Assembly: GCA_017430535.1 (NCBI GenBank)
Contig: JAFRMR010000013.1
Coordinates: 1-64,000, forward strand
Direction of reading: 5' to 3'
Length of the DNA stretch: 64,000 nt
Source of the DNA: Clostridia bacterium
GTDB taxonomy: Bacteria; Bacillota; Clostridia; Oscillospirales; Acutalibacteraceae
Both the position numbers and the translations under genes were made by a program. Positions 1 to 7,877 of the stretch are shown here, piece by piece; position 1 is the stretch's first letter, and each line of letters starts with the position of its first letter. The notes beneath the pieces are model-generated. The model was not told the DNA's origin, ran no database searches, and worked only from the letters and a program-made list of their open reading frames with translations.

Positions 1-13
1 AAACGCTGTTTGC

Positions 14-155
14 GTCAATTCATCGAAACGCAGTGCAGATGTTGTTAAAGGGTATTAGGGATGTGCCCTAACAAGGTTGCTTCGGCTGTATGTCGGAGCA
101 ACGCATAAAGCCTACTCGGGAGGCGAAATGCACTGCTTGCTAAAATGATGTTGAC
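14..155 (+). ncRNA. Candidate compact structured RNA
   Basis: No protein is visible here, but several complementary arms nest inside each other. The closing helix is GCAGTGCA at 30-37 with TGCACTGC at 129-136. Inside it are TTAGGG/CCCTAA (about 55-71), GTTGCT/AGCAAC (about 76-102) and GCCT/AGGC (about 110-124). Outside it, GTCAA at 14-18 can pair with TTGAC at 151-155. Such a multi-branched fold in about 140 bases is unusual for an intergenic spacer. The strand is assumed from the G-rich single-stranded linkers and is not certain. The class is not identified: a raiA-type or mobile-element RNA is possible, and the RNA may begin left of the window. Confidence 0.45.
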
Positions 156-330
156 TTGGTAATGATGCAAGTAAATAAACTATTATATGAATTTAGAATA
201 AAATCTTAAGTCACCTGCTATTCTTAAAGAACAGCTTCATAATACAGCATGCGTCAAAGCTGGTTATAATCATTATTGCATTTTAGATTGACTTTTCTGT
301 CGCATATATTGAATAAATAGATATAAAAAA

Positions 331-666
331 TTATTCTTCTTCTGTAGACAGTCTATCAATAAGTATATCCATAATGTATAAAACCATTTCTTTATCTTCA
401 ACGGAAAGCTTTTCCATTTTCTTTTCAATAGTTGAAACCTGTTCGTGAAGAGCAACATTTGATTCTATGCCAAGAAAGAAATCAGTTGGAATATCAAGGG
501 CGTTTGAAAGAGCTATCAGAAACTTGCTCCCAGGTTTCTTTTTTCCAGTTTCAAGTCTACTTATATAATACGGATCTGAATCAACCATTTCTGCAAGTTT
601 TGCTTGTGTTAAATTAAGTTCCTTTCGTTTCTTTCTAATAAGATTTCCTACAACATTGTTTGACAT
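331..666 (-). CDS. XRE-family HTH regulator
   Basis: This 111-residue protein has a classic Cro/CI helix-turn-helix in residues about 7-65, with the hallmarks LNLTQAKLAEMVDSDPYYISRLETGKKKP and the ALDIPTDFFLG tail split here as LNLTQAKLAEMV then YYISRLETGKKKP. A short helical region rich in E and K follows and probably dimerises. It should be a DNA-binding repressor or activator acting in the cytoplasm. It is transcribed away from the next regulator at 844, and the 177 bp between them holds the promoters. Its targets are unknown. Control of itself or of the nearby agr genes is only a guess from position. Confidence 0.85.
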   Translation of the reverse strand: MSNNVVGNLIRKKRKELNLTQAKLAEMVDSDPYYISRLETGKKKPGSKFLIALSNALDIPTDFFLGIESNVALHEQVSTIEKKMEKLSVEDKEMVLYIMDILIDRLSTEEE

Positions 667-753
667 ATAAATACCGCCCTAATAAATATGGATTTTGGAC
701 GATAATATAGTAATATAAATTATGCCCGGAAATAAAAGCTCTAAAAATCAAAC

Positions 754-783
754 TTGACATATAAAGCAAATTTGGATTATTAT
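754..783 (+). promoter_or_regulatory. Sigma-A type promoter for the 844 gene
   Basis: TTGACA at 754-759, an 18-base spacer and TATTAT at 778-783 lie about 60 bases upstream of the ATG at 844. The -35 box is consensus and the -10 box has one mismatch. Confidence 0.6.
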
Positions 784-843
784 AATATTAATTTGAAATG
801 AAAGGTAAAAAATAACATCTATAACAATTATGGAGAATTAATT

Positions 844-1392
844 ATGCACAATAAAATTAAAGCGATACGAATTCATTTGGGTTTAACATACACACAAGTA
901 TCTTCATTGATTAATATCAGTAGTTATAAATATAAACGTTATGAAAATGGCACGATTGAACTTTCAAGTGATATTCTTATTCTATTGTCACTTATGTATG
1001 GTGTATCTTTAGACCATCTGATTTTTTCTAAATTTACAGTTAACGAGATTCTCTCTTCACCGTCAATCAATTGTTTGAAAAAACTGGATTTGTCAAAAAG
1101 ATTGAATTCAATTGAGAATAATATAATTGCTTATTGTTCTTTTGATTGTTCCAATATCAATTATAGGGTGATTAGAAATATATTGCTTGAATATACAAAT
1201 TCATTTTGTGAAAATTTATATGATTTAAGAACATGTAGAGCCGTCGAAATTAATGCAATTGCTTCTTATTTAAATATTAGTAAAGAAGACTATTTATTAT
1301 ATGAACAAAGTTCTACTTTACCAAAGCCTCTAATCATCGCAGACATTGCGTCTTTTTTTAGAATTAGTATTGATCAGTTTTTTAATAAGTAA
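844..1392 (+). CDS. Double HTH (XRE-like) protein
   Basis: This 182-residue protein has two weak XRE-like helix-turn-helix units. The first is at residues about 5-58 (KIKAIRIHLGLTYTQVSSL, then YKRYENGTIELSSD). The second is near the C terminus at about 125-180 (INAIASYLNISKEDYLLYE, then ADIASFFRISIDQFF). The middle is helical with no recognised domain. The start has a good ribosome site (GGAG) 8-9 bases upstream. It is a likely transcription factor with unknown targets. It is convergent with agrD, from which it is separated by a terminator. Tandem HTH repeats in so short a protein are uncommon. Confidence 0.7.
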   Translation: MHNKIKAIRIHLGLTYTQVSSLINISSYKYKRYENGTIELSSDILILLSLMYGVSLDHLIFSKFTVNEILSSPSINCLKKLDLSKRLNSIENNIIAYCSFDCSNINYRVIRNILLEYTNSFCENLYDLRTCRAVEINAIASYLNISKEDYLLYEQSSTLPKPLIIADIASFFRISIDQFFNK

Positions 1393-1395
1393 AGT

Positions 1396-1441
1396 GACAT
1401 GCAGACTTTTCTTTATCAGATAAAGCCTGCATGTCTTTTTT
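1396..1441 (+). terminator. Rho-independent terminator
   Basis: GACATGCAG at 1396-1404 pairs with CTGCATGTC at 1427-1435, with an inner CTTTATC/GATAAAG stem, followed by six T residues. It ends the 844 transcript just before the convergent agrD stop codon. Confidence 0.85.
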
Positions 1442-1443
1442 CA

Positions 1444-1599
1444 TTAGAACTGTTTTTTAAACTTGTTCATTTTTTCCGGGACTATCGGTTGGTGCAAAAA
1501 AAGCACACAAGGCGAATTCACGGAATTTGTTCCGACAAAAAGAACTAATGATGCAAGAGCCCCACCTAAAATAGTCACGATTTTTGTCATCATTTTCAT
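1444..1599 (-). CDS. agrD: AgrD-type autoinducing peptide precursor
   Basis: This is a 51-codon gene that short-ORF filters would miss. Its ATG at 1599-1597 overlaps the agrB stop codon as ATGA, so the two are translationally coupled. The peptide has the three-part AgrD layout: an amphipathic N-terminal helix (MKMMTKIVTILGGALASLVL), a core NSPCVLFL containing the only cysteine (Cys31), and an acidic/polar tail starting HQPIVPEK. AgrB would cut after Leu35 and join its carboxyl to the cysteine thiol. The predicted signal is therefore a five-residue thiolactone ring C-V-L-F-L with a short N-terminal tail. The ring length is inferred from the family and not proven by the sequence. Confidence 0.88.
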   Translation of the reverse strand: MKMMTKIVTILGGALASLVLFVGTNSVNSPCVLFLHQPIVPEKMNKFKKQF

Positions 1600-2204
1600 A
1601 TCTGCACCTCCTTTTCTTTAGGATTAGTTTTTATATTTTTTATCCTTCCAAGCAATAAATAAATTGAAACCGAAAATGTTCCAAAAATGAAACTGAAACT
1701 TTCAATTTGCAATACTCTAGTTCTAGCAAGTGGAAAATAAGACAATATTAGAATCATTACGTATATTTTGCTTCGTAGTCGGTATCTCTTTCTTTCTTTT
1801 AAGCTCAATGGCTTATTACGGTCTTCTACTGGAGCCAAAAAATATATTAAAAATGCAGATATAATAATAAGTATTATATTAATAAGATATACATGTTTAA
1901 TGGATATTGTTGATACAATAAAAAGAAAAACTAAATAATTTGAAATAGTAGTTATAAAACAGTTTGTGTGATTTTTAGCATGATATCCGCCGCTTGTCTT
2001 TCGAGCAAAAATAAATCCAAGCACAAACATCAATGATATTCGTATTCTATTTGTAATCAAAGCAATCATAAATATGACTACAATTATTAAAAATGTAGAT
2101 ATAAAAACTTCAAAACTGTATTCATAGACTTCTTTTTCTTCTTTTTTTATAATACCGTTTTGAATAAAAATCCTCGTAAACCAGTAAGACATTTTTTTAT
2201 ACAT
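1596..2204 (-). CDS. agrB: AgrB-type peptide-processing membrane protease
   Basis: This 202-residue membrane protein processes AgrD into the cyclic peptide signal. The family signature is clear: RKTSGGYHAKNHTNC carries the catalytic His and, six residues later, the catalytic Cys. The later APVEDRNKPL motif is also typical. Several hydrophobic helices follow and precede it (about residues 28-50, 55-68, 85-125 and 150-190). The length matches the family (about 190-210). It lies between the agrC-like kinase and agrD on the same strand, so the locus carries the whole signal loop. Confidence 0.93.
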   Translation of the reverse strand: MYKKMSYWFTRIFIQNGIIKKEEKEVYEYSFEVFISTFLIIVVIFMIALITNRIRISLMFVLGFIFARKTSGGYHAKNHTNCFITTISNYLVFLFIVSTISIKHVYLINIILIIISAFLIYFLAPVEDRNKPLSLKERKRYRLRSKIYVMILILSYFPLARTRVLQIESFSFIFGTFSVSIYLLLGRIKNIKTNPKEKEVQI

Positions 2205-2227
2205 ATTTAATAATCAACGCCTCAGAT

Positions 2228-2265
2228 AAAAAATATACACATAATGAAAATTCACTATGTGTATA
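2228..2265 (-). promoter_or_regulatory. Near-perfect palindrome between agrC and agrB
   Basis: TATACACATA at 2234-2243 is the exact inverse of TATGTGTATA at 2256-2265, and the spacer holds a smaller TGAA/TTCA pair. On the minus strand this hairpin is followed directly by six T residues (2233-2228), so it could act as a terminator or attenuator between agrC and agrB. It could equally be an operator, because a weak TTGAAT...TATACA promoter can be drawn that overlaps it. Confidence 0.6.
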
Positions 2266-2329
2266 ATAACATGGATATATTGAATTCAAAACAGATTAGG
2301 CAAAAGTGTTGAATAAAAATGCAATTATG

Positions 2330-3619
2330 TCAGTTTGAAACATTTTGCATAATAATATTCAAACGAAATTCGTTGCTGTCGCAAGAAGTTTCTAATATTC
2401 CATTATATTTTTCTGCAATTGTTTTCATGCTTTTTAATCCAAAACCATGATAAAATTTATCTTTTTTGCTTGATAACAAAGACGTAACTTCTTCTTTAAC
2501 CGGATTATTAATGTAAACTGTAATTGTCTCATCAACAGATACTATTTGTACAGAAATACACCTTTGATTAACAGGCATATTTTGTTCTGCTTCAATTGCA
2601 TTATCAATCGCGTTTCCTAACAGCACTCCAAATTCAAGTTCATTTATTCTAATAGGAACCGTTATTTTAATTGAAATATCAAATACAATATTAAAGCTTT
2701 CAGCATATGCTTTTTTATATGAAATGATAGAATCAATAACAGGATTTTTAGTGTTTATTATTTTCCCTTGCTCTATATCTAAAAGGTTTAGTTTATTATT
2801 AATGATATCTTTGGCACTATTTATGTCCCCAGCCGACAATAAAGATTGGAGAGAAATAAAAAAGTTTTTCGTATCATGACGAAATATTTGAATTTCTTCT
2901 TGACTTTTAAATAATTCACGATAATGTTCCATTTGCTGTTTTATACTTTGTTCAGCAAATAATAGTTGTTCTTTTGTGCTTATGTAATCTCCCTGTCTAT
3001 TAATTATCACAAATACCAGTATATTTGCTGCAATTAACGTGATCGCAGATAATAACGTTAGTATTTGGAAAGAGTTGGAATTGAAGCGATAACAACAGTG
3101 ATATAAAAGTGATATTACCAGAATTGAGGATATAGGAAGAATCAGAGTTGACACCACAAACCCAAATGTGAACCCGGAATTCATATGATGCTTTTTTTGT
3201 GTCAAAAAATAAATAAGAATATATGTTGTAAACTTTGCCAACAAGACACAAATCGCAAACAAATACATATTTTCTTGAATCGTTGGCACATCAACACGTC
3301 CGCCTAGAGTTGTTATTAATACTACTATCATTTCAGCTAATGCCATTATAATACATAAAATTACGCTGCCTATGATTCTTAAAGCCCATTTTATACGATA
3401 CAATAATGATGTTAAGAACAAGACAATAATTGTTACAAGCATCATGTAACTAGTATCTCCGAGCAACAGAGCGTTCACGGTTTGCAATACACAAATGACA
3501 ATAATACAAATATTATGAATAGTTTTTGTGATATGTTTTGAGCCAAGCCAAGAGAAAAAACAAGTTGCTATATATATTTCGGCAATAGCACTAAATGCAT
3601 ATATTATAGCTTTTGACAT
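2330..3619 (-). CDS. agrC: AgrC-type sensor histidine kinase
   Basis: This 429-residue receptor kinase has about six hydrophobic segments in residues 1-215. A coiled linker, a dimerisation box with the phospho-accepting histidine (QIFRHDTKNFF, about residue 248) and a GHKL ATPase domain follow. The ATPase N box is LLGNAIDNAIEAE and the G box is FYHGFGLKSMKTIAEKYNG. This is the HPK10 architecture used for peptide sensing. It should bind the exported cyclic peptide outside the cell and phosphorylate the neighbouring LytTR regulator. The response-regulator gene precedes it by 4 bp, so the two are co-transcribed. Confidence 0.9.
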   Translation of the reverse strand: MSKAIIYAFSAIAEIYIATCFFSWLGSKHITKTIHNICIIVICVLQTVNALLLGDTSYMMLVTIIVLFLTSLLYRIKWALRIIGSVILCIIMALAEMIVVLITTLGGRVDVPTIQENMYLFAICVLLAKFTTYILIYFLTQKKHHMNSGFTFGFVVSTLILPISSILVISLLYHCCYRFNSNSFQILTLLSAITLIAANILVFVIINRQGDYISTKEQLLFAEQSIKQQMEHYRELFKSQEEIQIFRHDTKNFFISLQSLLSAGDINSAKDIINNKLNLLDIEQGKIINTKNPVIDSIISYKKAYAESFNIVFDISIKITVPIRINELEFGVLLGNAIDNAIEAEQNMPVNQRCISVQIVSVDETITVYINNPVKEEVTSLLSSKKDKFYHGFGLKSMKTIAEKYNGILETSCDSNEFRLNIIMQNVSN

Positions 3620-3623
3620 TTAT

Positions 3624-4334
3624 TTACCACTTCCATTTTCGAAGATATATATCATAGGCCTTAAGTGCTTCAGTGCGTTTGCGTACACTTATCATTACTT
3701 TTTCATTGTTTTTTAGTATTACATCAGTTGAATCAAATCGTTTTATATAGTCCATGTTAACAATGAAACCTTGATGTACGCGAATAAATCCATGTGGCTT
3801 AAGTACATCAAGTATATCGGCTAATTTGCCTATAGATTCATATTTGTCTTCATTTGTATATACGGTTATGTGTCGTTTGTATCCTTCCACATAAAGAATA
3901 TCACTAATTTTAATTATATTTCTTTCACTTTGCCATTTCAAGGTGACAAAAGAATTAAGAGAACGATACCTGCTTATTGCTCTTTGAAAAACCTCCGTAA
4001 ATTCTTTTTTACTTACCGGTTTTCTTATAAAGTGAAGAGCATCAAAACGAAACACTTCAAAAACATAGTTTTCATGACTGGACACAAAAATAATAATTGT
4101 ATCCGGATCAATTTTACGAATTATTTCGGCAACTTTTATTCCGTTTACTTGGTCCATTTCCACATCCAAAAATATAATGTCAAAGTATTTTTCAACTGCA
4201 TAATGCTTTACCAATTCTTCACCTGACAAAAAAGAAGTAATATCAAACTGAGTATCAGTTACCTCAATAGAATGTAATAATGTTTTTATTTCATTATGAA
4301 TAAAAATATCATCATCACAAATGCATATTCGCAT
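3624..4334 (-). CDS. agrA: AgrA-type LytTR response regulator
   Basis: This 236-residue regulator has an N-terminal receiver domain with the acidic pocket (CDDD near residue 6), the phospho-acceptor Asp in FLDVEMDQVNG (about residue 58) and the conserved Lys in RKPVSKKEF (about 106). Residues about 135-236 form a LytTR DNA-binding domain, including FIRVHQGFIVNMDYIKRF. It is the first gene of the agr operon, followed by agrC, agrB and agrD. LytTR regulators bind paired ACNGTT-like boxes, and two ACAGTTTT motifs lie just upstream of its promoter. Autoactivation is therefore plausible. Confidence 0.92.
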   Translation of the reverse strand: MRICICDDDIFIHNEIKTLLHSIEVTDTQFDITSFLSGEELVKHYAVEKYFDIIFLDVEMDQVNGIKVAEIIRKIDPDTIIIFVSSHENYVFEVFRFDALHFIRKPVSKKEFTEVFQRAISRYRSLNSFVTLKWQSERNIIKISDILYVEGYKRHITVYTNEDKYESIGKLADILDVLKPHGFIRVHQGFIVNMDYIKRFDSTDVILKNNEKVMISVRKRTEALKAYDIYLRKWKW

Positions 4335-4385
4335 AACATTATCCCTTTTTCAAAAACAAAATTTTCTCAATCTAAGAATATTATT

Positions 4386-4474
4386 ATTCTATCAAAATGT
4401 TATTAAAAAGTAAATGATGAAATACAAAACTGTTTATTTTAACGACAGAATTGTTGTGTTAGTAAAAAAACTGT
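4386..4474 (-). promoter_or_regulatory. agr promoter with two LytTR-like boxes
   Basis: On the minus strand TTTACT (4414-4409), a 17-base spacer and TAGAAT (4391-4386) form a promoter about 50 bases before the agrA start. Upstream of the -35 box are two same-direction ACAGTTTT motifs, at 4433-4425 and 4474-4466. They start 41 bp apart, close to four helical turns. The core ACAGTT matches the known AgrA half-site. Confidence 0.5.
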
Positions 4475-5262
4475 TTGTTTTCTTGTTCCTAATTCGCATT
4501 TATGCTGTTGATATATAACTTTATTAAAATGATTTATCAACATTATTGCATAATAAATTAACGAAGTTGAACCATATATTGCGTACTATAATTAAGATTT
4601 CTTATAATATCAATTGAAAACCGGAATAGATTTCTTGTGAAAGTATTGGCTTTTGACTTTTTTTACATTTGTTCCACAGAAATAAAATGTTTTTGAGTTG
4701 GAAATAAAATATCAAACTATGCTTGAACTCGATTCATTTTTCATAAGTAATTATGTAATCATTTAATGTTCAGTTTAATACGTGGTTTATTAAAATGTAT
4801 TTTATTAATCTTTCAATCTATAAAACACTTATTTTTACTCTTAAAAAACTCCTCAATATCTAAGTTTATTATTGGAATCAATCGTAGCCGTAATCCCTTA
4901 ATTTGCGATGATTAATGTTAAAAATCTAGTCAGTCTGAAAATAGTCATGTGGAGCCGACAACATAATATTTAACCATATTTATTATATGTAACTAAAGTT
5001 GATTAATTGGAGATTACCATTCATTAAACATTAAATAGTTTACTATTGTTATTCAAAAAGAAGAAAAACCGTAGCATATCTTTTTTTATTTGGAACTTTT
5101 TTCTTTTAGTGATTTTTATAAAGATTATACTATTGGCAAGTGTTAAAAACAACTATAATACGCTATTTCGAAAAGCAACTTATATTTAAAACGAAACTAT
5201 TAATAATTATAAAAGTGTTCTAATATATTCAATTCATGGATTATAAAAATAGAGGAACTATA
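4475..5262. other. AT-rich intergenic region, no gene seen
   Basis: About 790 bases of very AT-rich DNA separate the agr operon from the biosynthetic locus. I see no ORF with a credible ribosome site and no strong stem-loop. It should hold the promoter for the biosynthetic genes, but I cannot place it with confidence because many A/T hexamers fit. Confidence 0.5.
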
Positions 5263-5919
5263 ATGAAAAGGAACATATATTTATTGCCTATAAATAATGA
5301 TTTTAACATAGTAAAATATAACAATCTTTTAACATTTGTGTCTGAGAAAAAAATCACTCAATTAAATGAATTAAAAAACAATATGGATAAAAAGCTTAGT
5401 TTATATGCACACATTGCAGTTAAACTGATTATTCAAAAAGAACTTAGCTTAGATATTAGTAAAATATCTATTGTATATGATGATTTGGGAAAACCATTTG
5501 TTGAAGATCTCGAGAATACTTTTTTTAGTATTTCCCACACATATGATATGATTGCCATCGCTTTTTCCAATAGTAAAGTAGGCATTGATATTGAAAAAGA
5601 AACTGAAAACAGTGTTGACATAGCAAAATACTTTTTTACTGAAAAAGAAAAAGAGTATATTTCAGTTTCATGTGTTAATCCACAAAAAGCTTTTTTAGAA
5701 ATATGGACAAAAAAAGAAGCTTTTATTAAGTATTTAGGGTTGGGATTACGAAAAAGGTTGGATGACTTTTGCGTTATAAACGACTTCTTGAAAGATAATT
5801 TTTATACCATACAAAGTGACGATTATATTTTAAGTTATTATGATGGCTGTAACAAAGCAGGAATTGAAATAAAAAATATTACTGAAAAAGAAATTGAAGA
5901 ATTAAGAATTAACAGTTGA
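5263..5919 (+). CDS. Sfp-type 4'-phosphopantetheinyl transferase
   Basis: This enzyme moves the phosphopantetheine arm from coenzyme A to a serine of a carrier protein, here most likely the carrier at 7599-7877. The family motifs are present: VGIDIEKE (about residues 105-112) holds the magnesium-binding Asp and Glu, and WTKKEAFIKYLG (about 147-158) is the second signature. I chose the ATG at 5263 because AGAGG lies 8-10 bases upstream; an in-frame ATG at 5236 lacks a ribosome site. The 218-residue length is normal. It is the first gene of the locus, so the cluster carries its own activator. Confidence 0.93.
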   Translation: MKRNIYLLPINNDFNIVKYNNLLTFVSEKKITQLNELKNNMDKKLSLYAHIAVKLIIQKELSLDISKISIVYDDLGKPFVEDLENTFFSISHTYDMIAIAFSNSKVGIDIEKETENSVDIAKYFFTEKEKEYISVSCVNPQKAFLEIWTKKEAFIKYLGLGLRKRLDDFCVINDFLKDNFYTIQSDDYILSYYDGCNKAGIEIKNITEKEIEELRINS

Positions 5920-6153
5920 CATCACTAACTATGATTCGCTTTTGGGTTGCTATAAAAGAAGGATTTTATTAAAATAAAAATTAAAACTGTAATAAAAAAT
6001 TACACAATTGTGGTTTCAAAACTCATATTTAAAGTTCAAATGACTACTTTAAAAAGTCTGCTTTCAAATGAATTCATTTATTGCATGTTTTTTTGCTTTA
6101 TTGTAAAAATTATATGAATTATAAGAGATAATTAATAAAAGGAAAAACTGAAA

Positions 6154-7647
6154 ATGCAAAAAAATGCCAATGACAAAGATGCCTATAAAGAACTGATATC
6201 TCTTTTTTTAAAACCCAATAAGCATTATGTTGCAATTAAAGACTACTCCAAAACTGTTTTTTACTTTGAATTGCAGTCTTTAATCGAAAAATATACAAGA
6301 TTGTTAAAAAAACATGATAATCTTTTAGCTGCCGTTTTTAGATTTAAACGTTCAGCAGATACTATTGCTTTTATACTTGCAGCACTCTTTTTAAGAATTC
6401 CATTTGTTCCATGCAATATTAATACTAAATATGATAAGATAAAGAGAATTTGTAATGATTTGTTTGTTACCGGTTTTTTTTCATTAGAAAAAGATTCTGT
6501 TGTTTTTGTGAATATATATGATAAAGCGATTGTTCCTAGCAAAATAAAAACTCCAATAATTAGGCAAGAAAATGACATTGCATATATAATATTCACTTCT
6601 GGTAGTACTGGTGTTCCAAAAGGCGTAAAAATATCGTACAGAGCTTTATTATCTTTCATAAAAAACATAAGAAGTGAATTTGATTTTTCTGTTTTCGAAA
6701 GATTCCTATGGGTTTCAAGCATTAATTTTGACATTTCTTTGTTGGAAATATTAATTCCAATTATAAACAATAAAACAATAATAGTCGCAGAAGATATTGA
6801 CTTACAGATTCCAACACGTTTAATTAACATTATTAATCGTGAAAAAATTGATTTTTTGCAAATAACTCCTTCCCAATATGAATTGTTGAGGATGTATGGA
6901 TTTGAAGAAAAAATAAATGAATCATTAAAAACTGTGTTCTTCGGTGGTGAGCACATACGAAAAAAACATATTATTGGTTTATTAAAGAAGAATATTCAAA
7001 TATATAACATGTATGGCCCCACAGAAACAACTATTTGGTGTTCATTTAAACATATCAAAGAAACAAATGATCTTTCGATTGGGTTTGGTTTGGGTGAAAG
7101 CCAATTGGCAATAATGCGAAATGGAGTAATACTGTCACCATATGACCAATCAAAGGGCGAGTTAATTGTTTATAGTAATCAGCTTTTTTCGGGATATACC
7201 AATTCTTCTACAGAAGACAGCGAACTTTATTTCTATGAAAATGAAAAAAAATACTATAAAACAGGAGATATTGCTAAATATAATAAAGATAAACAAATAA
7301 TCATTTTGGGGCGTATTGACAATCAAGTAAAGATTAACGGTATTAGAATAGAATTAGAAGATATAGAAAACATAATTGAAATTAAACTTGGAATAAAAAC
7401 AATAGCATTTAAGCCACAACAGTTAACCGGTTTAATTGTTATTTGTCAAGCAAATGACTATAAAGAGAATTTGTTTTCACAGTTAAATAATATACTCTAT
7501 GAATATTATCCTAATGGGGTATTTATTGAACAAATAAAAGCGATTAAATCTTTCCCTTTAAATGAGAATTTAAAAATAGATCGTAATGAGGTGGTTAGAT
7601 GGTTCAAAAAGGAAATCAAACATATGAAAACTGCAGAAAAAGAATAA
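6154..7647 (+). CDS. Stand-alone NRPS adenylation domain, predicted glycine
   Basis: This 497-residue protein should activate an amino acid with ATP and load it on a carrier protein. Core motifs are A3 FTSGSTGVPKG (about residue 147), A4 NFDISLLE, A5 NMYGPTETT (about 284), A7 YKTGD (about 368), A8 LGRIDNQVKINGIRIE and the A10 lysine in NLKIDR. Placing the specificity pocket against GrsA by eye gives D-I-L-Q-F-G-M-I-W-K. This differs at two places from the published glycine code D-I-L-Q-L-G-L-I-W-K. No condensation or carrier domain is fused. The stop lies inside the next gene, so the two are tightly coupled. Confidence 0.92.
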   Translation: MQKNANDKDAYKELISLFLKPNKHYVAIKDYSKTVFYFELQSLIEKYTRLLKKHDNLLAAVFRFKRSADTIAFILAALFLRIPFVPCNINTKYDKIKRICNDLFVTGFFSLEKDSVVFVNIYDKAIVPSKIKTPIIRQENDIAYIIFTSGSTGVPKGVKISYRALLSFIKNIRSEFDFSVFERFLWVSSINFDISLLEILIPIINNKTIIVAEDIDLQIPTRLINIINREKIDFLQITPSQYELLRMYGFEEKINESLKTVFFGGEHIRKKHIIGLLKKNIQIYNMYGPTETTIWCSFKHIKETNDLSIGFGLGESQLAIMRNGVILSPYDQSKGELIVYSNQLFSGYTNSSTEDSELYFYENEKKYYKTGDIAKYNKDKQIIILGRIDNQVKINGIRIELEDIENIIEIKLGIKTIAFKPQQLTGLIVICQANDYKENLFSQLNNILYEYYPNGVFIEQIKAIKSFPLNENLKIDRNEVVRWFKKEIKHMKTAEKE

Positions 7648-7877
7648 TTGATATAGCTCAAAGGCAGTTAAAAACATCTACTATTTTAAACCCTAATGAT
7701 ACTTTTTTATCACAAGGAATACATTCTATATTATTTGTAAAAATCCTTATTGATGTTGAAAATGAATTTGGATTCAAAATTGATGGCGATGAGTTATTGC
7801 TTAATGCGTTCTATTGCCTTGATGATATAGTTTCTTATGTGTTTGGAAGAATTAATTATGATGTTACTCATGAGTGA
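7599..7877 (+). CDS. Stand-alone peptidyl/aminoacyl carrier protein
   Basis: This 92-residue carrier protein has the phosphopantetheine-site serine in SQGIHSILFVKIL (Ser43). The usual pattern LG-x-x-S is relaxed to QGIHS. Helix I and the helix after the serine (VKILIDVENEFGFKI) fit the four-helix carrier fold. Its ATG is preceded by GAGGTGG 4 bases upstream and sits 49 bases inside the adenylation gene, so both proteins are probably made in fixed proportion. It overlaps the next gene by about 20 bases. It is the expected partner of the phosphopantetheinyl transferase and the adenylation enzyme. Confidence 0.9.
   Translation: MVQKGNQTYENCRKRIIDIAQRQLKTSTILNPNDTFLSQGIHSILFVKILIDVENEFGFKIDGDELLLNAFYCLDDIVSYVFGRINYDVTHE

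Noticed and set aside
1-270. Left-end copy of the tRNA 3' end marking the other island boundary
   Set aside because: The tRNA-fMet 3' sequence was not seen here or elsewhere on the left, so the boundary is outside the window.
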